Of a stretch of 20,922 bases of DNA, positions 1 to 5,560 are shown piece after piece. Under the pieces are notes generated by a model, which ran no database searches, was not told the DNA's origin, and worked only from the letters and a program-made list of their open reading frames with translations. Numbering within the stretch: the first letter of the stretch is position 1; the number at the start of each line of letters is the position of its first letter. This DNA comes from RGZA01 sp964568585 (lineage in GTDB: Bacteria; Pseudomonadota; Alphaproteobacteria; UBA9219; RGZA01), in NCBI GenBank assembly GCA_964568585.1, contig CAZMQI010000035.1, forward strand, positions 1 through 20,922, read 5' to 3'. Made by a program: the position numbers and the translations under genes.

Positions 1-590
1 CCCATCATCACGATGTTGGTCAGCAACCGCCCCTCGGGCTGGCTCGGCCATTCGCCCAGCCCATCGCGCGCGAGCATCACCTGCCCCACAATCTCGCTTG
101 CGGTCAGGTTGCGGACGAGGCGCATCGTGCCGGTGTGGCAGAAACGGCAATTGAGCGTGCAGCCGACTTGCGAAGAAACGCACAACGTCCCCCGGTCGGC
201 ATCGGGGATGAAGACCATCTCATAATCCTGCCCGTCGTCCGAGCGCAGCAGCCACTTGCGCGTGCCATCGGTCGAGACCTGCGCCTCCACCACTTGCGGA
301 CGGCTGATGACGAAGCGCTGCTCGAGCCAGGGCTGCATCGTCTTGGAAATGTCGGTCATCACCGAAAACTGCGTGGCACCGCGATTATACATCCAGTGCC
401 ACAATTGTTTGGCGCGCAGTTTCGCCTGTTTGGGCTCAAGCTGCGCCGTCTCAAGCGCCATCCGCAACTCGGCCTTGCTCAGTCCGATGAGGTCGATCCG
501 GCCGTCAGCCCGCGGCGTAAAGCTGCGCGGCACGGGCACGGGATCGATGTGCCCGGGGATGGGCATGGTCAGGATGTCGCTGGTCTGCAT
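1..590 (-). CDS. rlmN: 23S rRNA (adenine2503-C2)-methyltransferase RlmN, partial (N-terminal part)
   Basis: Radical-SAM enzyme that methylates C2 of A2503 in 23S rRNA, and in many bacteria A37 of some tRNAs. Reading the minus strand from the ATG at 590 gives 196 full codons without a stop up to the window edge. The radical-SAM cluster motif CxxxCxxC is present as C144, C148 and C151 (GCTLNCRFC), preceded by the family's N-terminal accessory region with KAKQLW-like residues around 58-65. The frame stays open upstream of this ATG to a TGA near 634, so a longer start is possible; 590 is chosen because MQTSDIL is a plausible N-terminus, though no good ribosome site is visible. The C-terminal part, including the catalytic loop cysteine, lies outside the window. 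GC-rich, matching its neighbours up to 2988. The family call is secure. Confidence 0.93.
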   Translation of the reverse strand, partial: MQTSDILTMPIPGHIDPVPVPRSFTPRADGRIDLIGLSKAELRMALETAQLEPKQAKLRAKQLWHWMYNRGATQFSVMTDISKTMQPWLEQRFVISRPQVVEAQVSTDGTRKWLLRSDDGQDYEMVFIPDADRGTLCVSSQVGCTLNCRFCHTGTMRLVRNLTASEIVGQVMLARDGLGEWPSQPEGRLLTNIVMM

Positions 591-707
591 CCCGGGCACA
601 TAGGCGAAGTCGCCGCGATTTTCCAGCTTGGCCCGTATCCGTCAGTCGTCGGGTTGACCACCATGTTTGTTCCACTTATGTTCACACCATCAGAACTGGA
701 GGCGTCG

Positions 708-1115
708 ATGATCAGGGGAAGTTGCCTATGTGGCGCGGTCGCGTTCGAAATCACCGGCACGCCGCGCTCACTCAGTTATTGCCATTGCAGCCGCTGCCGC
801 AAGGCAGAGGGGGTGTTTGCCGCCGTCCTGATCGGCGCGGCTGACGATTTCAGCTTGGTGCGCGGCGAAGGTGACATCGCCCGGCTAGAGCCTGAAGCAC
901 CCTGGACTCACGCTCGCGCCTTTTGCCGACACTGTGGCTCGGCACTCGGGGAAATGCAGACCGGCGGAATCTATGTTGTCGCGGCATCCGCGCTCGATGA
1001 CGATCCCGGATTGCGGCCAACGGCGCACCTCAATGTCGCATCGAAACCGGCCTGGTATGATATCGACGACGATCTGAAGAAGTTCGACGGCAACTACGTG
1101 CCGCCGGCGAGCTAG
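708..1115 (+). CDS. GFA family (glutathione-dependent formaldehyde-activating enzyme-like, Mss4 fold) zinc protein
   Basis: A 135-residue protein of the GFA/CENP-V family. The zinc-binding cysteines are visible: C6 and C8 (SCLCGAV), C25, C27 and C30 (YCHCSRC), and C73 and C76 (FCRHCGS). The ending, with a DLKKF-like stretch and a proline-rich tail, also fits the family. The family name comes from a glutathione-formaldehyde adduct-forming enzyme, but most members have no proven substrate, so only family membership is claimed. The start at 708 is chosen because GGAGG at 698-702 sits five bases upstream and the protein then begins exactly at the domain. The open frame continues to base 135, but that extension is antisense to rlmN and not expected to be coding. 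Transcribed divergently from rlmN; its 3' end overlaps the end of the convergent IalB-like gene by 4 bases. Confidence 0.88.
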   Translation: MIRGSCLCGAVAFEITGTPRSLSYCHCSRCRKAEGVFAAVLIGAADDFSLVRGEGDIARLEPEAPWTHARAFCRHCGSALGEMQTGGIYVVAASALDDDPGLRPTAHLNVASKPAWYDIDDDLKKFDGNYVPPAS

Positions 1116-1600
1116 CGCCCCACGCACCCCAAAGCCGCGGCATCAATCGCGGTCGCTGCCCCCCTTAGCGCATAGACATCGGCAAACGGCCGCCCGCTTT
1201 TGCCCAGCGTCTCCACGCTCAGCGATCGCCCCGATCGAATCGCCGATATGATCGCGGCATCGGTGCGCGAATCGGGGGCCCAGGCATCGGCGTTACCGGC
1301 GACAAGCTCGAAGCGCCGCTCGCCAATACTCAGCGTCACGCGCGCCCGTGGGTCGCGCTCATGGCTCAGCCGAATGTGCAACTGCCCCCGCGCGCCTTGC
1401 TTCGGCCAGGTGCCGATGCTGGCAAAGGGTCGCCAGGTGCCGCCGCCACGCCCGGTCCTGACCGGTGTGGAAATGGCGAAGCAGGTGAGCGGGGACGGAT
1501 CACGAAATGCCCCCCAGCGATCGAAGATGCCTAGCGGGTCGCGTGCATGCGCGGGCGCACTCGCCAGCATCATCGCCGCAAGCACCACCGCGCGGCTCAT
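1112..1600 (-). CDS. IalB-like (invasion-associated locus B type) secreted protein, putative
   Basis: A 162-residue protein with a clear signal peptide: MSR, a hydrophobic stretch to about residue 14, and an AHA cleavage motif near residue 19. The mature part has a predicted beta-rich composition and two cysteines (in PLTCFAI near residue 40 and in LGCVGR at the C-terminus) that could pair in the periplasm. The pattern (a W-x-x-F core, a VTLSIG strand, DAAIISAIR and a terminal AALGC) resembles IalB-related hypothetical proteins of sphingomonads that I recall, but no function is proven. Its ATG (1598-1600) overlaps the stop of the upstream phosphatase gene in an ATGA arrangement, so the two are probably cotranslated. 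Convergent with the GFA gene. Confidence 0.7.
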   Translation of the reverse strand: MSRAVVLAAMMLASAPAHARDPLGIFDRWGAFRDPSPLTCFAISTPVRTGRGGGTWRPFASIGTWPKQGARGQLHIRLSHERDPRARVTLSIGERRFELVAGNADAWAPDSRTDAAIISAIRSGRSLSVETLGKSGRPFADVYALRGAATAIDAAALGCVGR

Positions 1601-2241
1601 GCAGGCGCAAATCCAGTACCACGATGGACCAGCGTTTCGACGCCCTGCTCAATCATCACCAGCGATCCCTGCGGCAGGCTGGGTGCGACCGGGGCATCGA
1701 CCGCGGGGTGGTCGGCCAGCCCGGTCATCATCCCGCGCATGATCTTGCTCGACAGGCCATGCATGATGATCAGCCGGTCGCCGTCCTCATCCTGCGTGTC
1801 GGCGAGCCAGCCCGCCAGCCGCGCCGCCATTTCGGGATAGGTCTCCCCGTCGGGCGCTACCTTCAGCAGTCCGGTGCCGGGATAGACCAGCTCACCATGC
1901 TCAACGGCCAGATCGGCATAATAGCGCTTGCCCCAGCTGCCTGTGCCAAGCTCCGTTAGTCGCGCATCCGTGTGCGCCTGATGCCAGTCGAGCCCGAGAT
2001 GCTCGGTCACTACTGCCAGCGTCTGCAGCGCGCGACCGGTTGGCGATGCCCATAAGGTCAGCGTCGGTTGCGGCCCTAGATACGCCGCCAGCGCCGCCCC
2101 CATTTCATCGGCTTGCGCAAAGCCAGCGCGCGTCAATGGCGTGTGGGCGGCATCGCCCTGGATACGCCGCGCCGCGTTGAACACCGTTTCGCCGTGTCGG
2201 GCGATGAAGTCGCGTCCGCGTCGCGGATGGTTTGTGGTCAT
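1597..2241 (-). CDS. Histidine phosphatase family protein (phosphoglycerate mutase-like)
   Basis: A 214-residue member of the histidine phosphatase superfamily. The catalytic RHGE motif is R15-H16-G17-E18, followed by the usual N-x-x-x-R-x-Q-G segment with PLT-x-x-G. An acidic pair region near residue 97 (TELGTG) and the second catalytic histidine H161 (IIMHG) complete the active site. Substrate cannot be told from the sequence; family members act on phosphosugars, nucleotides, cobalamin precursors or proteins. ATG at 2241 is preferred over the in-frame upstream ATG at 2316, because the extra 25 residues have no family similarity and the conserved core then begins after ten residues. Overlaps the next gene by an ATGA stop/start, suggesting coupled translation. 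Confidence 0.85.
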   Translation of the reverse strand: MTTNHPRRGRDFIARHGETVFNAARRIQGDAAHTPLTRAGFAQADEMGAALAAYLGPQPTLTLWASPTGRALQTLAVVTEHLGLDWHQAHTDARLTELGTGSWGKRYYADLAVEHGELVYPGTGLLKVAPDGETYPEMAARLAGWLADTQDEDGDRLIIMHGLSSKIMRGMMTGLADHPAVDAPVAPSLPQGSLVMIEQGVETLVHRGTGFAPA

Positions 2242-2472
2242 GCCAGCGCTTTCCCCCGCACCGCTGCCAAATGCAATGCTGGATTGCCGGGCATAGCCTC
2301 GCCACACGCTCGCCATGCCCCCGCCATATCCTTGATCGCCCTGATCCGTTTCGGGGCGGTGGCGACGCTTGCCCCGGCCCTTTTTATGTTTAAGGAAAGG
2401 GACACGGCGAACTGTCCCCGGCGCTGTCCTTGGGCCGGGATAATTTCATGGGCGGCCGCCCGGGGGAGACCA
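2242..2472. other. Intergenic region upstream of dnaN with a short hairpin
   Basis: About 230 bases between the divergently transcribed phosphatase gene and dnaN, with no credible gene. A small inverted repeat, GGGACA at 2399-2404 and TGTCCC at 2413-2418, flanks an 8-base loop. It is not followed by a T-run, so it is not a simple terminator. A purine-rich stretch just before dnaN (GGGGGAG, 2462-2468) is the likely ribosome site. Promoters for the two genes must lie here, but none stands out. Confidence 0.4.
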
Positions 2473-2988
2473 ATGAAGGCCACGATCGAACGCGCAACCT
2501 TGTTGAAGGGCTTGAGCCACGTCCAGTCGGTGGTCGAGCGGCGCAATACCATTCCCATCCTCTCCAACGTGCTGATCGAAGCGACGGCGGACGGCACCAT
2601 CAAGCTGATGGCGACCGATCTTGATCTCCAGATCAACGAGCATATCGCCGCCAATGTCGAGACGCCCGGCGCCACCACCGTTTCCGCGCACACCCTGTTC
2701 GATATCGCCCGCAAGCTGCCAGAAGGCAGCCAGGTGAGCCTCACCGCCGCCGAAGGCCGGATGACGATCATGGCAGGGCGCGCCAAGTTCCAGCTCTCCA
2801 CGCTCCCGCGCGACGATTTCCCCGTGATTGCCGAGGGCGAGCTGCCGACCAGCTTCGAGCTGCCCGCCGAGACGCTCAAGCAGATCATCGACAAGACGCG
2901 CTTTGCGATCTCGACCGAGGAAACGCGCTATTATCTGAACGGCATCTTCCTGCACGTGTCGGACGATCCGAGCCCGGTGCTCAAGGCC
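2473..2988 (+). CDS. dnaN: DNA polymerase III beta subunit (sliding clamp), truncated at the join
   Basis: The processivity clamp of the replicative polymerase; about 370 residues form three similar domains, and two molecules make the ring. Only about 172 residues remain. The N-terminus MKATIERATLLKGL, the segment RRNTIPILSNVLIEA, the DLDLQI motif and RYYLNGIFL in domain II are all characteristic. ATG at 2473 lies 4 bases after a GGGGGAG ribosome site. Family-like sequence stops after SPVLKA (2988), where ...TDGHRLA would be expected. The frame then runs on to 3255, but that stretch is antisense to pyrF and is foreign sequence. Loss of domains II-III would abolish the clamp, so this is an artefactual truncation rather than a working gene. 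Codon use is strongly GC3-biased, like the genes before it and unlike those after it. Confidence 0.93.
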
Positions 2989-2999
2989 TGCGGCTTGAG
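2980..2999. other. Chimeric junction between two genomes (dnaN | pyrF)
   Basis: On the left, dnaN coding sequence is recognisable through about 2988. On the right, pyrF coding sequence (minus strand) is recognisable from about 2988 onward. Base composition drops sharply across the point: 42/60 G+C in 2821-2880 against 23/60 in 3121-3180. The join lies between CTCAAG (2980-2985) and CTTGAG (2994-2999), a 6-base inverted repeat. No insertion sequence, att site or tRNA gene is visible at the point. A chimera of assembly or amplification is the simplest reading. Confidence 0.85.
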
Positions 3000-3233
3000 G
3001 GGAAGTAATGCAGCAACGGAAGCAGCAACCGTGTTCGGAATATCATGCAATTTCAAATCAAGAAAAATCGGCGCGCCCATTCCCGAAATCGCCTTATATC
3101 CTTGCGGACCGTGCGCCGAGAAAAATTCAAGTCCAAGTTTTAATCCAGCAACATGTGGTTTCAATGAACGCGCCAAATCCTTGGCAGCATTTAAATCTGT
3201 GGTGTCGATTGCACAAAAAATACGGGATGACAT
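2989..3233 (-). CDS. pyrF: Orotidine 5'-phosphate decarboxylase, truncated at the join (N-terminal part)
   Basis: Last step of UMP synthesis: decarboxylation of OMP. About 82 residues of a roughly 230-residue TIM barrel remain. The start MSSRIFCAIDTTDLNAAKDL has the family's first strand with its Asp. KLGLEFF and the catalytic D59-x-K61-x-x-D64 array (in FLDLKLHDIPNT) are intact. The sequence stays family-like through LLPLKPQ (to about 2988), then becomes antisense dnaN from another genome. ATG at 3233 lies 8 bases after the lapA stop, so pyrF is the third gene of an ihfB-lapA-pyrF run, a gene order common in Alphaproteobacteria. The truncation is from the join, not from mutation. Confidence 0.93.
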
Positions 3234-3241
3234 GGTTTTCT

Positions 3242-3523
3242 CTAAAGCAGTTTAGTTTGATCAGTGATTTTATGCTTAAGCTTATCGACTTCCTTGCTTA
3301 GCTTGCGCTTTTCCATATGGGTACGAATGCTGCCAAACCATAACCATGCTGCCCCAAGGATAAGCCCCAGCAAAAACCCGCCTAATGTCACAACGAAAAG
3401 GGGTGTTTTAATGTCGTAATCCAATGGCCAGCAATCAATCGTCACTTCCTGCCGGTTATTCACGGCAAACAGCACACAAACCACAAGAAAGGGCAGGGAG
3501 ATAAGCCAGGATAAGAACTTCAT
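3242..3523 (-). CDS. lapA: LapA family membrane protein (DUF1049)
   Basis: A 93-residue inner-membrane protein of the LapA (lipopolysaccharide assembly protein A, formerly YciS / DUF1049) family. Two membrane segments are seen at about residues 4-22 and 41-65. The characteristic FAVNNRQEVTID segment after the first helix is present, and a charged, coiled-coil-prone C-terminal tail (about 68-93) should face the cytoplasm. In E. coli LapA works with LapB in controlling LpxC turnover and LPS synthesis; LapB is not in this window, so that role is inferred. The length is typical. Sits between ihfB and pyrF on the same strand, with a short gap to each, so it is probably cotranscribed with both. Confidence 0.88.
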   Translation of the reverse strand: MKFLSWLISLPFLVVCVLFAVNNRQEVTIDCWPLDYDIKTPLFVVTLGGFLLGLILGAAWLWFGSIRTHMEKRKLSKEVDKLKHKITDQTKLL

Positions 3524-3582
3524 GGGGTTATGCAGGCTATGGTTATTAAAAAGCGCGGTTGTCGAATGAATGTGGCGCAGCT

Positions 3583-3891
3583 TTAGTCGTCATCACCAAG
3601 GTCGCCAGCGTCTTTGCCGTTTAAGCGGTCACGAAGTTGTTTGCCGGTCTTGAAGAATGGAACGGTCTTGCCAGCAACAGAAACGGTTTCGCCAGTGCGT
3701 GGGTTGCGGCCAGAGCGTGCCTCGCGTTTCTTGATTGAGAATGCACCAAAGCCACGAAGTTCCACGCGGTCACCACGTGTGAGTGCCACAGTAATCTCTT
3801 CGAAAATGGTGTTTACAATCCGCTCGACATCTTTTTGCATAAGATGCGGGTTCTTCTCGGCGAGTTTTTGAACCAAATCAGAACGTGTCAT
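3583..3891 (-). CDS. ihfB: Integration host factor subunit beta
   Basis: DNA-bending protein of the HU/IHF family; with IhfA it binds and sharply kinks specific sites in replication, recombination and transcription. All 102 residues fit the family. MTRSDLVQKLAEKNP begins the helical dimer core, followed by the RVELRGFGAFSIKKR strands and then the beta-arm tip GRNPRTGE, where P64 is the intercalating proline. VPFFKTGKQLRD is the C-terminal helix. The RxxLxxKNPHL N-terminus and TIF..I..AL favour IhfB over HU or IhfA. The acidic tail GDLGDDD is a family-variable extension. First gene of the ihfB-lapA-pyrF run; a possible promoter lies about 70 bases upstream (3960-3988). No strong ribosome site is seen. 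Confidence 0.93.
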   Translation of the reverse strand: MTRSDLVQKLAEKNPHLMQKDVERIVNTIFEEITVALTRGDRVELRGFGAFSIKKREARSGRNPRTGETVSVAGKTVPFFKTGKQLRDRLNGKDAGDLGDDD

Positions 3892-3959
3892 GGGCTAGCT
3901 CATCGGTTGTAAACGGCGTTATTTTACCCATAGGGCAATTTTTCCCTATAGTTCAATAG

Positions 3960-3988
3960 TTTAAACTGATTATGGCGTATGCCGTCAA
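3960..3988 (-). promoter_or_regulatory. Possible sigma-70-type promoter for ihfB-lapA-pyrF
   Basis: On the minus strand a -35-like TTGACG (3983-3988) is separated by 17 bases from a -10-like TTTAAA (3960-3965, 4 of 6 consensus positions). It faces ihfB and would give a leader of roughly 60 bases. Spacing is ideal, but the -10 box is weak, so this is tentative. Confidence 0.35.
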
Positions 3989-4027
3989 GCCCTGTTTTCA
4001 CAAGGTATAAAGCCGATTCAATAGGTT

Positions 4028-4049
4028 AGCCCAGCCTTTCGGCTGGGCT
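4028..4049 (-). terminator. Stem-loop downstream of gltA, probable terminator
   Basis: A perfect 9-base inverted repeat (AGCCCAGCC 4028-4036, GGCTGGGCT 4041-4049) with a 4-base loop lies 8 bases after the gltA stop codon. It is GC-rich and well placed to end gltA transcription on the minus strand. The T-run is poor on that strand (a short T tract follows on the plus strand instead), so termination strength is uncertain. Confidence 0.65.
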
Positions 4050-4057
4050 TTAAAGGC

Positions 4058-5452
4058 TTATTTAGCTTCTGCAGCAGGCTTTGGTGCGCTTGCAGCGGTC
4101 AGCGTAGCACGTGCGCTATCGCCATTTGGACCGCGTGTTTCAATTGCAGGGTATTCACGCTGCACAGGACCCGTATAGTTCTGGCGTGGGCGACCAATGG
4201 TCAGCTTTGGTGCATCTACCATTTCTTTCCATTGTGCAATCCAACCCGAAGTACGCGCGAGGGCGAATAATGGGGTGAACATCTGCACAGGGAATTTCAT
4301 CGCTGAAAGGATGATGCCTGAATAGAAATCGACGTTTGGATATAGTTTTCTGTCTTTGAAGTATGGATCGCTTAATGCAATTGCTTCTAAACGTTTTGCA
4401 ACTTCCAATAATGGATTGGTCACGCCAAGGCCATCAAGCACGCTATCACAATCTTGCTTGATAATCTGGGCGCGTGGGTCAAAGTTTTTATAAACGCGGT
4501 GACCAAAGCCCATGAGCTTGGTTTCTCCGCCTTTAACTTTAACGGCTTCAATGAATGCAGGAATGTTTTCAACGCTGCCAATACCTTTGAGCATTTTTAG
4601 AACAGCTTCGTTTGCGCCGCCATGTGCGGGGCCCCATAATGCGGCAACGCCAGCAGATAGCGCGGCATATGGTTCGGTTCCAGTTGAACCCGCCAAACGC
4701 ACAGTTGAGGTTGATGCGTTTTGTTCGTGGTCGGCATGCAGGATGAATACGCGGTCCATGGCTTGGGTAAGGACGGGGTTTTGTTCGTAATGGCCTGATG
4801 CATCAGCAAAGCACATGCGAAGGAAGTTTTCGGTATAACCTAATTGGCTGCTTGGGCGGATAACTGGCTTGCCTTGTGAATAACGCTGTGCAGCTGCAAC
4901 GATGGTTGGGATTTTAGCAATCAGGTTCAACGCCACTTCGTAGCGGCCTTCTGGCTTACTTGTATCAATATCATGATGGAAACCGGAAAGATCGGTCACC
5001 ATACTGCTTACCAATGCCATGGGATGCGTATCGCGTTTATGACGATCAAGAATGCTGAGCAGCTGTTCATGCACGGGCATGCGTGAAACGATATCTTTTT
5101 CAAACGCCTTCAATTGTTCAGATGTCGGTAGCTCACCTTTCAAAAGCAGATATGCAGTTTCCATATAGCTGCCATTGGCAATTTGTTCGATGGGGTAGCC
5201 GCGGTAAAGAAGAATACCTTTGTCGCCATCAATATAAGTAATGGCAGATTCAGTACCTGCGGTAGATGTGTAGCCGATGTCATACGTCATCACGCCGGCT
5301 TTTTGGAACAAGCCGGTAATATCCACGATGCGCGCATCGCCAATGCTGTCAGAGCGTAGGGGAAGTTCGAACACTTCATTGCCAATCGTCAGACGAGCCG
5401 TGCCTGGTTTTGTATTATCTTGCGATGGTGCAGGTGCTTTTGGATCAGCCAT
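4058..5452 (-). CDS. gltA: Citrate synthase (type II, hexameric class)
   Basis: Condenses acetyl-CoA with oxaloacetate to citrate, the entry step of the TCA cycle, in the cytoplasm. The 464-residue protein has an N-terminal beta domain (about 18-60: LTIGNEVFELPLRSDSIG), as in the NADH-sensitive type II enzymes of Gram-negative bacteria. The catalytic triad is present: H277 in GPAHGGANE, H318 in GFGHRVYKN and D375 in YPNVDFYSG. The C-terminal PRQNYTGP segment is also typical. The tail after residue 445 is an Ala/Pro/Lys-rich extension. Start 5452 is supported by TAGGAG (plus-strand CTCCTA 5462-5467) nine bases upstream. A promoter and a leader dyad lie upstream and a hairpin downstream, so it is probably a single-gene transcription unit. 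Function is secure. Confidence 0.96.
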   Translation of the reverse strand: MADPKAPAPSQDNTKPGTARLTIGNEVFELPLRSDSIGDARIVDITGLFQKAGVMTYDIGYTSTAGTESAITYIDGDKGILLYRGYPIEQIANGSYMETAYLLLKGELPTSEQLKAFEKDIVSRMPVHEQLLSILDRHKRDTHPMALVSSMVTDLSGFHHDIDTSKPEGRYEVALNLIAKIPTIVAAAQRYSQGKPVIRPSSQLGYTENFLRMCFADASGHYEQNPVLTQAMDRVFILHADHEQNASTSTVRLAGSTGTEPYAALSAGVAALWGPAHGGANEAVLKMLKGIGSVENIPAFIEAVKVKGGETKLMGFGHRVYKNFDPRAQIIKQDCDSVLDGLGVTNPLLEVAKRLEAIALSDPYFKDRKLYPNVDFYSGIILSAMKFPVQMFTPLFALARTSGWIAQWKEMVDAPKLTIGRPRQNYTGPVQREYPAIETRGPNGDSARATLTAASAPKPAAEAK

Positions 5453-5474
5453 TTTGAAATACTCCTAAAAAATA

Positions 5475-5498
5475 TTCTGTTACGTTTTCGGAACAGAA
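5475..5498 (-). promoter_or_regulatory. Dyad in the gltA leader: possible operator or mRNA hairpin
   Basis: Plus-strand TTCTGTTACG (5475-5484) and CGGAACAGAA (5489-5498) form an inverted repeat matching at 9 of 10 positions around TTTT. It lies between the proposed gltA -10 box and the ribosome site, so it would overlap the transcription start or the first bases of the mRNA. It could be a regulator's operator or an RNA hairpin. No T-run follows in the gltA direction, so it is not a simple attenuator. Confidence 0.5.
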
Positions 5499-5526
5499 AG
5501 AATATGTCCAAAATGAATAGAGTCAA
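5499..5526 (-). promoter_or_regulatory. Probable sigma-70-type promoter of gltA
   Basis: On the minus strand TTGACT (5521-5526, 5 of 6 consensus) is followed after 16 bases by TATTCT (5499-5504, 4 of 6). It lies about 50 bases before the gltA start codon. The region is AT-rich and contains no competing gene. Spacing and position are good. Confidence 0.5.
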
Positions 5527-5560
5527 TATTGAATAGTGTTAATTGCCGCAGTGCAGCAAC

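Noticed and set aside
2399..2418. The GGGACA/TGTCCC hairpin upstream of dnaN as a terminator or a REP element.
   Set aside because: Only a 6-base stem with no T-run, and only one copy in the window, so neither call can be supported.
2980..2999. Horizontal transfer or mobile-element insertion as the cause of the composition change.
   Set aside because: No integrase, transposase, att repeat or tRNA gene is seen, and both sides are interrupted housekeeping genes; a chimera explains this more simply.
2113..3255. A 380-codon plus-strand frame that runs through dnaN and beyond the join.
   Set aside because: Only 2473-2988 is dnaN. The upstream part is antisense to the phosphatase gene and intergenic, and the part after 2988 is antisense pyrF from another genome.
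5542..5558. An inverted repeat (TTGC...GCAA) just after the NrdJ-like gene stop, as a terminator.
   Set aside because: The stem is short and interrupted and no T-run follows on the minus strand.
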